Of a stretch of DNA of 64,000 nt, positions 22,794 through 31,887 are shown piece after piece. Numbering within the stretch: the first letter of the stretch is position 1; each line of letters starts with the position of its first letter. The stretch comes from Chryseobacterium indologenes (lineage in GTDB: Bacteria > Bacteroidota > Bacteroidia > Flavobacteriales > Weeksellaceae). A program made the position numbers and the translations under genes. Where the stretch lies: NCBI GenBank assembly GCA_001013295.1, contig LAZY01000001.1, positions 62,001 through 126,000 on the forward strand, given 5' to 3'. Under the pieces are notes generated by a model. That model saw nothing but the letters and a program-made list of their open reading frames with translations, had not been told where the DNA came from and ran no database searches.

Positions 22794-24419
22794 TTAATCA
22801 TTTTCGCGAAAATGAACATTCTTATCTGATTGGTTTTCAGAATCAAGATACTTAATATATGCTGAAGGAGAATAATCAGTGACTGCTTTGAATACTGCAG
22901 CAAATTTACTGTGCGAAGAAAAACCACATTCATCAGCAAGAATACTGATTTTATATTGTCTGTACTTTTCATCATTGATCAGTTTGTCTACAATATAATT
23001 GATTCTTAAACGGTTGATGTATGTTTTAAAATCGGTACACTTGTGCTGATTGATCACATAAGACAGATACTTTGTATTGGTATTCAGCTCTCCTGCCAGG
23101 AAAGACAGAGACATCCCTTTATTGTTGTAAAGAGCTCCTTTTTCAAAGGCTTCAAGCAGTTCAAGCAGTTTCGATTCTGTTTCGGAAGTCATTAGTGAAT
23201 CATTTCTTTTTCGGTCTGCTTCACTGTCTTTTTCATCAATTTCTTCTACGAATATATTGGAGAATTCGGAATGTTCAGATGGTTTTAAAGGTTGATTTCT
23301 GCTGCTGATCATTTTCAGCTGTTCTCTTATGATGCTTCTGAATTTTGAATGCTGTTTTTTCTGTTTTGTTCTGAAAAAAATAATCAGACCGATCACGGCT
23401 GCCAACAATATAATGATTGCGGCATTCTTAGCGACATTCATCGAGCTGCTCTTTTTATTGTTCTTATTTCCCAGGCTTTCCTTATTATTTACGACAAACC
23501 CTTGGTTTCTGGCAGCAATGCTATCATAGGCTTTTACATATTTAACGGCATATAAAGATGCTTTAAAACTGTCTCCGGTTCCTTCGTAATAGTCGTTGAT
23601 ATTGGAATATACAGCCTTTCTCAGCTTCAGGCTTCGGGAAGTGTCGGCTATTTTTTCTGCTTTTTTCAGATAGAATTCTGCTTCTTTCCAGTTTTGCTGC
23701 TTCAGGCGGATTCCTCCAAGCCCGTTATACACCAATCCCAGTGTACAACTTCCTTCTTTGAGCAGTTCCTGTGCCTTTCTGTAATAATTTTCTGAGGTAG
23801 TATAATTGTTGAGCTTAAAATAAACATCTCCCAATACCTGATAAGACGCTGCAGCCGTCCGGTCTTCATTCTTACTGTTTATTTTTTCAAAGTGTTCCAG
23901 AGAACGTTCTATATATTGTACTGCATTAGAATAATTGCCCTGCTCCATTTCATAGAAGGCCATTTCCTGATTCAGCAATCCTGAGGCTTCATTACTTTCG
24001 TGAAAGCTTAAGATCTGTTTGGAAGATTCAAGTCCTTTTAAGATGTATTTTCTGGCTCTTTCATTGAGTCCCACCTGTCTGTATTCACGGGCCAGTAACC
24101 TGCTTACATTGGCCATCCACTTGGGGTCACTTTTCTGATTGATTAATGAATGGGCGTTTTCTCCGTAGCATATTGCTTTTTTAAGCTCTCCTGCATGATG
24201 ATAAAGCTCTGAAGAAAGCATCAGACTTCTTATTTTCTCTGTGGGCTCTTGTGCCACCATATAAAGGGAATCTGCCGTTCTGATCGCTTTAGGCAGATCT
24301 TTATAGGCAGTGATAGAGGAAGTCCTTTCACAAACCTGATCAAAGCTGTTCTTTTTCTGGGCAAATAGAGGGATTGCTGTCGTAAGCAAAAACAAAAATA
24401 TCAGTAGGATTCTGGACAT
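22794..24419 (-). CDS. TPR-containing membrane AraC-type regulator
   Basis: About 541 residues from the ATG at 24419 (a start at 24470 is also open). In order: signal segment (ILLIFLFLLTTAIPLFAQ), tetratricopeptide repeats over ~50-310 (repeats such as AAASYQVLGDVYFKLNNYT and AEFYLKKAEKIADT), one transmembrane helix (~AAIIILLAAVIGLIIFF), a linker, and a C-terminal AraC helix-turn-helix (GELNTNTKYLSYVINQHK; ADECGFSSHSKFAAVFK). This periplasmic-TPR/one-helix/cytosolic-HTH layout is common in Flavobacteriia and suggests a one-component membrane sensor. The signal and targets are unknown. Confidence 0.85.
   Translation of the reverse strand: MSRILLIFLFLLTTAIPLFAQKKNSFDQVCERTSSITAYKDLPKAIRTADSLYMVAQEPTEKIRSLMLSSELYHHAGELKKAICYGENAHSLINQKSDPKWMANVSRLLAREYRQVGLNERARKYILKGLESSKQILSFHESNEASGLLNQEMAFYEMEQGNYSNAVQYIERSLEHFEKINSKNEDRTAAASYQVLGDVYFKLNNYTTSENYYRKAQELLKEGSCTLGLVYNGLGGIRLKQQNWKEAEFYLKKAEKIADTSRSLKLRKAVYSNINDYYEGTGDSFKASLYAVKYVKAYDSIAARNQGFVVNNKESLGNKNNKKSSSMNVAKNAAIIILLAAVIGLIIFFRTKQKKQHSKFRSIIREQLKMISSRNQPLKPSEHSEFSNIFVEEIDEKDSEADRKRNDSLMTSETESKLLELLEAFEKGALYNNKGMSLSFLAGELNTNTKYLSYVINQHKCTDFKTYINRLRINYIVDKLINDEKYRQYKISILADECGFSSHSKFAAVFKAVTDYSPSAYIKYLDSENQSDKNVHFREND
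22799..22816. repeat. 18-bp palindrome at the end of the TPR regulator gene
   Basis: TCATTTTCGCGAAAATGA is a perfect dyad overlapping the last codons of the TPR regulator. The same 12-bp core (TTTTCGCGAAAA) recurs 51 nt away at 22750-22761. Confidence 0.7.
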
Positions 24420-24693
24420 ACAAAAACAAATTATTATTTTTATTTTATAATAATTCATCATTATTTTCACGGGGTGTCTTTTTGTTTTTTACAAAATTAG
24501 TAATATTTTACTTTTAATTAAAATATTCTATTGAAATTTAATCATTTAACCTAAAACACCAATTTATATTAAATTTAATAATAAGACCAAAATAATAAAC
24601 GATTATCTTTCATATCAATCTATACCTGTATTAAAAACAAGGTTCTTGTATAATTATTTTCAATATGAACGGTTTAAATGTCAGCATATTTAT

Positions 24694-24701
24694 TACATTT
24701 G
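24694..24701 (+). promoter_or_regulatory. Promoter -7 motif of thioredoxin-like gene
   Basis: TACATTTG matches TAnnTTTG and lies 20 nt before the ATG at 24721. A TTTA at 24672-24675 is a weak -33 candidate at suitable spacing. Confidence 0.55.
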
Positions 24702-24720
24702 CAGGGAATAAAAAGTTTTT

Positions 24721-25881
24721 ATGAAAAAAATAACCATACTTTCCACTCTATTTGTAGGAGTGCTTGCATGGGCACAGGGAATCAAATTTGAGGACAGCAA
24801 TTTCGCCTCTATCCTGGCTAAAGCAAAAAAAGAAAACAAACTGATCTTTGTAGACGCATACGCTTCATGGTGCGGACCATGTAAACTGATGGTGAAAAAT
24901 ATTTTTCCGCTTCAATCAGTAGGTGATTATTATAATTCTCATTTTATCAATGCAAAAATTGATATGGAAAAAGGAGAAGGTATCGAACTGGCTAAAAAAT
25001 ACAATGTAAAAGCATTCCCTACCTATCTTTTCATAGACGGAAACGGTGAAGCTGTACACAGAACGCTTGGGTATGTGGAAGAAAAGGATTTTATTCAGTT
25101 TGCTAAGGATGCTGAAGATCCGAGCAGAAGGCTTACTTCTTTGAAACAGCAGTTTGAAAAAGGAGAAAAAGCACCGGAATTCTTAAAAAACCTGGCTGGC
25201 CTTACTATTTATAATGATCCTGAATTTGCAGGGAAAGTTCTGAACCGTTATTTCCAACAGAAAACAGCTTTAGATCAGGAAGACATACAGATGCTTCTTT
25301 CAGGAGTTCAAAGCACTGAAACCCCGTTATATAAAATCTTTCAGGATAAGAAAACCGATATTATCAAATTTCTTCCGGAAGATAAGTATGAAAAGTTTGA
25401 TAAAAACATTAAGCTGAATACGGTTGCTAAAAAAGCATACAACCCGGATACCAAAACATGGAACGACAGTTACTTCATGACGGAAACTCAAAAATTTCTG
25501 AGCAAAGAAGAAGCTGACAAAATCCTGAAAAGAATGAAAGCCAACAGAGCTTTAAAGAATAAAGATATTCCTGAGTATGAAAAATTAATTCTTGATCTGT
25601 ATAAGGATTATTCTGCAGCAGGTTCTGAAGAACTGAATTCTCTTGCATGGAACTTCTTTGAAAATGTAAGCAATAAAACTTCCCTGGAAAAAGCAATTGC
25701 ATGGGCACAGGAATCTGTAAAAAAAGATCAGAACTTTGCCAATACAGATACACTAGCCAATCTTTACAATAAGATTGGAGACAAGAAAAATGCAAAGATG
25801 TGGGCTGAAAAGTCTATTGAACTGGCTAAAAGCTCCGGACAGGATTCTTCTGATACAGAAAAACTACTGAAAAGCCTTTAA
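24721..25881 (+). CDS. Secreted thioredoxin-fold protein with helical C-terminal domain
   Basis: A 386-residue protein with a signal peptide (residues 1-19, VLAWAQG). The thioredoxin domain (~25-145) has the catalytic YASWCGPCKLM and the cis-Pro region VKAFPTYLFIDGNG. The remaining ~240 residues are Lys-rich helical repeats, TPR-like near the C-terminus (SLEKAIAWAQESVKKDQN, LYNKIGDKKNAKMWAEKS). It is probably a periplasmic disulfide oxidoreductase or reductase. It has its own promoter and a shared terminator with fabH. Confidence 0.88.
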   Translation: MKKITILSTLFVGVLAWAQGIKFEDSNFASILAKAKKENKLIFVDAYASWCGPCKLMVKNIFPLQSVGDYYNSHFINAKIDMEKGEGIELAKKYNVKAFPTYLFIDGNGEAVHRTLGYVEEKDFIQFAKDAEDPSRRLTSLKQQFEKGEKAPEFLKNLAGLTIYNDPEFAGKVLNRYFQQKTALDQEDIQMLLSGVQSTETPLYKIFQDKKTDIIKFLPEDKYEKFDKNIKLNTVAKKAYNPDTKTWNDSYFMTETQKFLSKEEADKILKRMKANRALKNKDIPEYEKLILDLYKDYSAAGSEELNSLAWNFFENVSNKTSLEKAIAWAQESVKKDQNFANTDTLANLYNKIGDKKNAKMWAEKSIELAKSSGQDSSDTEKLLKSL

Positions 25882-25899
25882 TAAGTGCTATATAAAAGT

Positions 25900-25933
25900 A
25901 AAAAGCCGCAGAACGAGAGTTCTGCGGCTTTTT
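25900..25933. terminator. Bidirectional terminator between convergent genes
   Basis: A 15-bp perfect stem (AAAAAGCCGCAGAAC at 25900-25914 with 25919-25933), with A-run on one side and T-run on the other, lies between the convergent thioredoxin-like gene and fabH. Confidence 0.9.
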
Positions 25934-26006
25934 TATGTTGTTTACCACCCCGGCAAAAATTCACGTCTTCAGTTGTAAAGATGGTAAAGGTCGCTTCTTA
26001 TCTATA

Positions 26007-27029
26007 TTAATATTCAAACAACACGCTTCCCCATGTAAATCCGCTTCCGAAAGCAGAAAGAAGTACCAGATCTCCTCTCTTGATTTTCCCCTGTTCAATC
26101 GCTTCACTTAAAGCAATTGGAATGGATGCCGCTGTTGTATTTCCGTATTTTTGGATATTATTAAAGATCTTATCATCCGGTAATCCAAATTTTTGCTGCA
26201 CAAACTGAGCAATTCTCAGATTGGCCTGATGTGGGATGAACATATCAAGATCTTCTACAGTCTTGCCTGCTTTATTCAAGGCTTCCATCATGGTTTCAGG
26301 GAATCTGGTCACAGCATGCTTGAATACGAAGTTTCCGTTCATGATCGGATAGACTTCCTTATTGGTTACATTTTCAGGATCTTTTCTCATTCTGTCGCTC
26401 CATCCGAATTTGGAACCCGGGAACTGTGTACAAAGATCATCGGCATATTTCCCTTCAGAATGCATGTTTACGGCTAAAACATCTCCTGCCTTTTCATCTT
26501 CTGTTGCAGAAAGTACAATTGCTCCTGCCCCATCTCCGAAAATAACAGATACCCCTCTTCCTTCATCTGAAAAATCCAGTCCGAAAGAATGAACTTCTGC
26601 ACCTACTACAAGAATATTTTTATACATCCCCGATTTGATGAATGCATTGGCCACACTCATAGAGTATACAAATCCCGAACACTGATTTCTCACATCCAGA
26701 GCTCCAATCGTATCACATCCCAACATATCCTGAAGCAAAACTCCACAGCCAGGAAAATAGTAATCCGGAGAAAGCGTCGCAAAAACAATATAATCAATAT
26801 CTTTTGAAGTAAGGCCTGCATTCTGAATGGCTTTTTCAGCAGCTTTGAAACCTAAATAAGCACTGGTTTCCTGAGAATCATATCTGTTTTTTCTGTGTCT
26901 TCTTTCCTTGATGCCTGTTCTTTCCGTAATCCACTCATCATTGGTCGTCATTAGTTGGGCTAGATCATCATTGGTAACAACGTTATCTGGAACATAAAAT
27001 CCAACACCTTTTATTGTACTTTTAATCAT
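26007..27029 (-). CDS. fabH: 3-oxoacyl-ACP synthase III
   Basis: A 340-residue ketoacyl synthase that starts fatty acid synthesis by condensing acyl-CoA with malonyl-ACP. The catalytic Cys is in DVRNQCSGFVYSMS, His in MFIPHQANLRI, and Asn in KYGNTTAASIP; the GSGFTWGSVLFEY ending is typical. The start at 27029 (MIKSTIKGVGFYVPDN) is preferred to 27050. In branched-chain lipid makers such as Flavobacteriia it usually prefers branched primers; that is family knowledge and is not shown here. It is divergent from corA. Confidence 0.92.
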   Translation of the reverse strand: MIKSTIKGVGFYVPDNVVTNDDLAQLMTTNDEWITERTGIKERRHRKNRYDSQETSAYLGFKAAEKAIQNAGLTSKDIDYIVFATLSPDYYFPGCGVLLQDMLGCDTIGALDVRNQCSGFVYSMSVANAFIKSGMYKNILVVGAEVHSFGLDFSDEGRGVSVIFGDGAGAIVLSATEDEKAGDVLAVNMHSEGKYADDLCTQFPGSKFGWSDRMRKDPENVTNKEVYPIMNGNFVFKHAVTRFPETMMEALNKAGKTVEDLDMFIPHQANLRIAQFVQQKFGLPDDKIFNNIQKYGNTTAASIPIALSEAIEQGKIKRGDLVLLSAFGSGFTWGSVLFEY

Positions 27030-27047
27030 ATAGTTTTTTAATTTTGG

Positions 27048-27055
27048 CAAAGATA
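27048..27055 (-). promoter_or_regulatory. Promoter -7 motif of fabH
   Basis: On the minus strand the sequence reads TATCTTTG, matching TAnnTTTG, 18 nt before the fabH ATG at 27029. Confidence 0.55.
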
Positions 27056-27102
27056 AAACTTATTTAACACATAGTTTTTCAAAATATTAGTATTTTTACT
27101 TT

Positions 27103-28002
27103 ATGCCAATTGATACGATATACAGAAGCTCCCATTGTGAATGGGTAGATGTAGAGGCTCCTACCGCAGAAGACCTGAAATTTCTTCATGAAAGATACGA
27201 AATCAACAATCTCCTTCTGGAAGATACCATCGATCCCAATCACCTTCCCAAATATGAGGAAGATGGAAACGTAAAATTCTTCCTTCTCCGTGAAAGTACG
27301 GAACTGGAGCGAAAAAACCTCAACACCATCAGCGACATCAGCACCAAAATTGCCATTTTCCTGCTGGACAATACCATCATCACGATCCATAGGATGAAAA
27401 CGAGGAGTATTTCTGAAACCAAAAAGAAACTACAAACCACTCAGGAGGACATTACCCCACAAAAAATAGCTCTGATGATCGCTATTCTGATCATGAAAAG
27501 TTTCGATGATGAATCGATAAGCCTGCTGGAAACAATGGATAATATTGAAAATGAAATTTTCCTTAAGAATACCAACCATACGAGTCAGATCCGAAGATTG
27601 TATAAGCTGAAGCGAAAATCCGGTCTGAATTCCCGGGTACTGGTCATCTCATCAGATGCTATCGATAAATTTAAACTATTGAATCTACAGGATTCTGAAA
27701 TTGTCGATCTAAAGGATAAACACAAAGACGTAGTAGCCGATTTTGATCATTTGAATATACAGATCACCAACCTTATTTCGATGTTTCTGGCCCTTTCGGA
27801 TCAGAAAGCCAACCAGGTGATGAAAGTTCTCGCCATCTATTCGGTTTACTTTTTACCTATCACCTTCATTGCCGGAGTTTACGGAATGAACTTTGAAAAT
27901 ATGCCTGAGCTTCATCATAAACATGGTTATTTTATTACGTTGGGAGTAATGGCTACAGTAGTGATCAGCACTTTCATCTACGTGAGAAGAAGACAGTGGT
28001 AA
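27103..28002 (+). CDS. corA: CorA-type magnesium/cobalt transporter
   Basis: A 299-residue divalent cation channel. The large N-terminal cytosolic domain is followed by a long Lys-rich helix and two C-terminal transmembrane segments (VLAIYSVYFLPITFIAGVYG and YFITLGVMATVVISTFIYV). The signature GMN motif is present in VYGMNFENMPE between them. The end (VRRRQW) is basic as expected. It is divergent from fabH with a 73-nt gap. Confidence 0.93.
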   Translation: MPIDTIYRSSHCEWVDVEAPTAEDLKFLHERYEINNLLLEDTIDPNHLPKYEEDGNVKFFLLRESTELERKNLNTISDISTKIAIFLLDNTIITIHRMKTRSISETKKKLQTTQEDITPQKIALMIAILIMKSFDDESISLLETMDNIENEIFLKNTNHTSQIRRLYKLKRKSGLNSRVLVISSDAIDKFKLLNLQDSEIVDLKDKHKDVVADFDHLNIQITNLISMFLALSDQKANQVMKVLAIYSVYFLPITFIAGVYGMNFENMPELHHKHGYFITLGVMATVVISTFIYVRRRQW

Positions 28003-28098
28003 TCTCATTGTTGAGACAGGTGTAAAGGCGAACAATAAGTCAATATATTGTCTGCATTGATCCCTTTCTTAAAATACAATGCCCCAAAACAAAATACT

Positions 28099-29685
28099 AT
28101 GAAAACTGAAGACCTTAATAAAATTCTGGAAGATGATTCGCTTTCGAATGAGTCTAGGGATAAACTTATTGCTCTGCATGAAAATATCTCTTCCAAAGAA
28201 TTCTCTGATCTTCTGGATCAGGAGGGTAATCAGTATATAGAGTTTGTACAGGAAGGTGGCGGCGTCTGGGGAAGCGCTCTGGTGGGGTACCTTTATGGTC
28301 TTGAAATCTTCGGGATCCGTTTTCTGAAAGTAGCGGGAACCAGCGCCGGAGCAATCAATACCATACTTATTGCAGCCTGTAAAACCAAAGAAGAATCCAA
28401 AAGTGAGCTCATTAAAGATATTCTTTTCAGCTGGGACTTTGCTGATTTTATGGATGGGAAAACGTATGTGAAAACTACCCTTCACGGGATGCTCAACAAT
28501 AAGGACTTTTTTAAGATCAATGCCATTATTGCAGCGATTCTCTTCATTATTCTGGTCAGCATTCCTTTTGCTGCTCCTTCAGACAGCATACTGAGTGCAA
28601 AACTTATGTTTCTGATTCCTCTGATCCCTACCATTATCCTTTTTTTATGCATTAAAAAGCTATACAACAATTTCAGAAAGGAAAACAGTGGTCTTAATCC
28701 TGGAAATGTATTTCAGAATACGATGAAAAATGCCCTGGAAAGTTTCGGAATCAAAACCGTTGCTCATCTGAACGAAAAATTCATTCAGAAGGAATATGAT
28801 CTTAACCTCAACTACCGCTACGGAAACGGTCAGGAATATTATTCAATGGCTCTTCAAAGCATAGAGTTTATTAAAACTAAAAATCTTGAACATATCGATC
28901 AAACCCGCTATAAAATATTCTATGAAAGTGCCGCCAATAACGACTATTATAAAAACAACCCTTTTTATCTGCTCCGCTCAGAATATGTGATCATTACGAC
29001 CGACATCAATGCTAAAATAAAAGTGGAACTTCCCACTATGGCTAATCTGTACTGGTCTGAAGAGGAACTGAAACACATTAGTCCGGCAGATTTTGTGAGA
29101 GCTTCCATGTCTGTTCCTTTTTTCTTTGAACCTTTCCAGAAAGAGATCAACAAAGAGGATGATTCTGTAAAATATGCCTGGAAATACTGGATGAATACCA
29201 AACAGAAAGACATTAATCCTGTTGGGATTTTCATTGACGGCGGCAGCATCTCCAACTTCCCTATCGATCTGTTTCACGCAGATGAAATTTTTTATCCCAG
29301 AATGCCGCTTTTCGGCGTACAGCTCTCCAGTGATTCTGCCATGCTTTCCGAAAAAGGAAAAACAAGTGTGGAAATCATGAACACCCCATTCAGCTATGCC
29401 GGAAATATCATCAGTACTTTAAAAGGTTTTAATGATAAAACATTTCTTACCAAGCATAGTTTCTACCGCCTGTATAGCATACAAACCGTCAACTGTGGTA
29501 CCAGCAGCTGGTTGAATTTCTTTATGAAAAAGGAAGAAAAAGAAGAGCTTTTCAACAGAGGCTTCCAGGCGGCGCTTGATTTCCTGAATCAGTTCGACTG
29601 GAAAAAATACAAATACGAGCGGATGATGCTCTCCATGAAAGAGAAAAAAATACTGAAAGAAGAGGATACTCCTACGGTGGGATAA
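28099..29685 (+). CDS. Patatin-like phospholipase with membrane insertion
   Basis: A 528-residue protein from the ATG at 28099 (the frame is open to 28048). The patatin oxyanion motif (QEGGGVWGSALVG) and nucleophile elbow (AGTSAGAINT, Ser in GTSAG) lie at about residues 50-95. The partner Asp is in FIDGGSISNFPIDLF near residue 395. Between them, at about 140-195, are two strong hydrophobic segments (AAILFIILVSIPFAA and LMFLIPLIPTIILFLCI), so the catalytic domain appears anchored in, or looped through, the membrane. The likely activity is lipid acyl hydrolysis. It lies 96 nt after corA. Confidence 0.85.
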   Translation: MKTEDLNKILEDDSLSNESRDKLIALHENISSKEFSDLLDQEGNQYIEFVQEGGGVWGSALVGYLYGLEIFGIRFLKVAGTSAGAINTILIAACKTKEESKSELIKDILFSWDFADFMDGKTYVKTTLHGMLNNKDFFKINAIIAAILFIILVSIPFAAPSDSILSAKLMFLIPLIPTIILFLCIKKLYNNFRKENSGLNPGNVFQNTMKNALESFGIKTVAHLNEKFIQKEYDLNLNYRYGNGQEYYSMALQSIEFIKTKNLEHIDQTRYKIFYESAANNDYYKNNPFYLLRSEYVIITTDINAKIKVELPTMANLYWSEEELKHISPADFVRASMSVPFFFEPFQKEINKEDDSVKYAWKYWMNTKQKDINPVGIFIDGGSISNFPIDLFHADEIFYPRMPLFGVQLSSDSAMLSEKGKTSVEIMNTPFSYAGNIISTLKGFNDKTFLTKHSFYRLYSIQTVNCGTSSWLNFFMKKEEKEELFNRGFQAALDFLNQFDWKKYKYERMMLSMKEKKILKEEDTPTVG

Positions 29686-29755
29686 GGATTTTTAAGTACT
29701 TTAGCTTAAAATTAAATCATGAATAAATGGTCCCGGCTGGGATTAGAAGGTTTAA

Positions 29756-30241
29756 ATGATAGTAGAAATGAACTGGATTATCAGAAGTATAAAAAAAGTA
29801 AAGTTCCATACTAATCTTCAGGAAGTTTTAAAACCTGTCTGGGAAGATTTAACCAGTCACAACTGGATCTTAACCGATCTTGATTTTATGTCTGATGGTA
29901 ATATTCCAATCAATTTTGATCATGACTTCTTTGTTTTAGATCATCAACAGTTTGAAAGTATCTACAAAAGTAATACTCAGATCATTTGGGGAATTATTGC
30001 CGCTGTCCCCCATCCTATTGAAGTTAATTTTTCACAAGTATCCCAATTGTCGGCTGAAGATCCTAAGGTCTGGAAAAGTAATCATTTTTTAATTTCTGAA
30101 AGCATTGTGGAAATCATTGCTGTTGACAGTGGATATACGATCATTAAATTTAAAGATAAAACCCTCTCTGAAAAATTTAAAAATTATTTTCAGGACCAGG
30201 CTGTAGATTTACATATATTCAATGAAAAACATTTTGGATAA
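29756..30241 (+). CDS. Hypothetical cytosolic protein, 161 aa
   Basis: I do not recognise this family. It is a small acidic-aromatic globular protein with no signal or membrane segment. An AGAAGG site sits 6 nt before the ATG at 29756; an in-frame ATG at 29768 is possible. Size and composition (Trp/Phe-rich, many Asp/Glu) resemble immunity-type or SUKH-like proteins, but no diagnostic motif is seen. It is followed after 3 nt by a small membrane-protein gene, so it belongs to a short operon of orphans (29756-31265). Confidence 0.65.
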   Translation: MIVEMNWIIRSIKKVKFHTNLQEVLKPVWEDLTSHNWILTDLDFMSDGNIPINFDHDFFVLDHQQFESIYKSNTQIIWGIIAAVPHPIEVNFSQVSQLSAEDPKVWKSNHFLISESIVEIIAVDSGYTIIKFKDKTLSEKFKNYFQDQAVDLHIFNEKHFG

Positions 30242-30244
30242 AAT

Positions 30245-30478
30245 ATGAAACGTCTAATTAAATTTCTTATTATTACAGGATTAATAATGTTGCCTCTTTC
30301 GGTTATTATGTTTATAATCGGTGTGGGAATGTTTACCGCAAGTGGAGATTTCCCACAATTCGTCATAAGATTGTCTGAGGTATGCTTTGCATTTTGGCTG
30401 CCATTTCTCATATTGGGCCTTATCTTTACTACTATCGGAGCCATCATGGGTTTAATCTTTGAAAGAAAGAAGTCTTAA
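30245..30478 (+). CDS. Small two-helix membrane protein, 77 aa
   Basis: Two hydrophobic segments, at about residues 6-31 (FLIITGLIMLPLSVIMFIIGVGMF) and 48-70, with a short basic tail (FERKKS). It starts 3 nt after the preceding stop, indicating co-transcription. No family is recognised. Confidence 0.65.
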   Translation: MKRLIKFLIITGLIMLPLSVIMFIIGVGMFTASGDFPQFVIRLSEVCFAFWLPFLILGLIFTTIGAIMGLIFERKKS

Positions 30479-30509
30479 AAAGGTTCTGAATGCATCAATA
30501 AAACTTATT

Positions 30510-31265
30510 ATGGGCGGATTTATAGAACTGTACAGACTGGATAAAGCAAAGATCAGAGAAAACCTGTATCCGAAAATTTCAGATACAAGTCTTCCAGATG
30601 TATTTTTAGAGATCATTAATAAACGTTTTGGAACCTTCCGGGATTTTCTGAAAAGCGGAAGAGAGTTTTCAGATCTATCTTATGAAAAACTTATGTTAAA
30701 ACTTCAGCAAGAAGATTACACCTTAGAAAATGAAGAATTTACAGCTCTTTTCAATTGGTTTAGCTGGTATTATCAGGATGATCACGAGGGTGACGAAGAA
30801 ATCTTTGCCGATCATGGATTCGTCAGCATCTGGCATCTGACTACCCGCTATGAAGTTCCTCTACTCTTTTCAGTAGCTGCCAAAGGTGTTGAGGAATTTT
30901 ATATTCCACTTCTTGATAATGCTCCGGAATTGACAATTGATCATATTTTAAGCAGTAATGAACTTCTTCTTATGGTTGATTATCTTATTCTTCTTTCCTT
31001 TAAAGCAGCTGTTTTTATGGGATCGCCTGATATGGAGGAAATGAGACAATCACTTGGAATTTCACGGTTTGACACTTCTCCCCAGCTTCATATCAGTATA
31101 GAAAAACACTTAAATACCTGTCTTCAAAACCCTGATTATTTGTATCGTGACAAAATGAAGCATCTTCTTGAAGGCGGTTATGAATATATTCCCGGAATCA
31201 TAATGAACATTAAAGAAAATCTGGGCAGTTATAAAGGTCCGGTTTACCTTGATCATCGTTACTGA
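30510..31265 (+). CDS. Hypothetical protein, 251 aa
   Basis: An unrecognised cytosolic protein, mostly helical, rich in Leu, Glu, Asp and aromatic residues (FNWFSWYYQDDHEGDEE). The ATG at 30510 is taken. A TTG further upstream would overlap the previous gene, and its codons (KERSLKKVLNAS) are less convincing. It has no signal peptide or catalytic motif. It is the third gene of an orphan cluster and converges on a flavin-reductase gene. Confidence 0.6.
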   Translation: MGGFIELYRLDKAKIRENLYPKISDTSLPDVFLEIINKRFGTFRDFLKSGREFSDLSYEKLMLKLQQEDYTLENEEFTALFNWFSWYYQDDHEGDEEIFADHGFVSIWHLTTRYEVPLLFSVAAKGVEEFYIPLLDNAPELTIDHILSSNELLLMVDYLILLSFKAAVFMGSPDMEEMRQSLGISRFDTSPQLHISIEKHLNTCLQNPDYLYRDKMKHLLEGGYEYIPGIIMNIKENLGSYKGPVYLDHRY

Positions 31266-31266
31266 T

Positions 31267-31797
31267 CTAAAGGCTATCCAAAAAATTGAGGTACATCGGT
31301 ACACTCTTTTCGATCCATTCATCTGAAGAATCACGTTCTATACCATAGTACACGAAAGGTTCTTTATACTCTGCTTTTATATAATCAAAGGTCAGTTCGT
31401 AAGGTCTGAAAAGTTCGTTCATCGTGTATTTATATTCTCCGGATGCGGTATAGCCTTCTTTATCAATCCCGGCAGTAACCGCTAAAGTCATTTTCTTTCC
31501 TGCCAGCCTGTATCCGCTATTGCTTCCGTAAGCCCAACCATATAAAACAACCTCATCCAGCCATTGTTTGAGAAGTGGCGGGCTGCTGAACCAATAAAAA
31601 GGAAACTGAAATACGATCTTATCATAAGATTCCATCAGTTTTTGCTCTTCAGCAATATTGATCTTTCCATCAGGATAAGCTTTATATAATTGGTGAACGG
31701 TGTATTTTTCCGGGGATTTTTTCAGTTCTTCAATCCATCTTTTATTGATGGCGGATTTTTCAATATCCGGGTGAGTTACAATAATTAAGGTCTTCAT
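31267..31797 (-). CDS. Flavodoxin-fold NAD(P)H-dependent oxidoreductase
   Basis: A 176-residue flavoprotein of the NQO/KefF/YwrO type that reduces quinones or similar electrophiles by two electrons. Seen: the N-terminal strand and FMN/FAD phosphate loop (MKTLIIVTHPDIEKSAIN), FQFPFYWFSSPPLLKQWLDEV and the glycine-rich GYRLAGKKMTLAVTAG. It is divergent from an HxlR-family regulator with a 91-nt gap containing inverted repeats, a common pairing in which the regulator responds to the stress the enzyme relieves. Confidence 0.9.
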   Translation of the reverse strand: MKTLIIVTHPDIEKSAINKRWIEELKKSPEKYTVHQLYKAYPDGKINIAEEQKLMESYDKIVFQFPFYWFSSPPLLKQWLDEVVLYGWAYGSNSGYRLAGKKMTLAVTAGIDKEGYTASGEYKYTMNELFRPYELTFDYIKAEYKEPFVYYGIERDSSDEWIEKSVPMYLNFLDSL

Positions 31798-31816
31798 TAT
31801 GTTTAAATTTCTACAG

Positions 31817-31824
31817 CAAAATTA
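31817..31824 (-). promoter_or_regulatory. Promoter -7 motif of the oxidoreductase gene
   Basis: The minus strand reads TAATTTTG, matching TAnnTTTG, 19 nt before the ATG at 31797. Confidence 0.5.
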
Positions 31825-31833
31825 CAACATGTA

Positions 31834-31887
31834 ACTTACATTTCGTACATTAGCAACCTATTGTATGGTACTATAAAAAATGTAAGT
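31834..31887. promoter_or_regulatory. Inverted repeat, candidate HxlR operator
   Basis: ACTTACATTT (31834-31843) and its perfect complement (31878-31887) flank the middle of the divergent intergenic region. The right arm overlaps the start region of the hxlR-type gene. A partial dyad TTACAACATGTAA lies next to the left arm. Confidence 0.4.

Noticed and set aside
29719..29814. 31-codon plus-strand frame before the 161-aa gene
   Set aside because: It overlaps the 161-aa gene in another frame and has no recognisable feature; it is most likely chance.
30459..30509. N-terminal extension of the 251-aa gene
   Set aside because: It would use a TTG start and overlap the preceding membrane gene; the ATG at 30510 is more natural.
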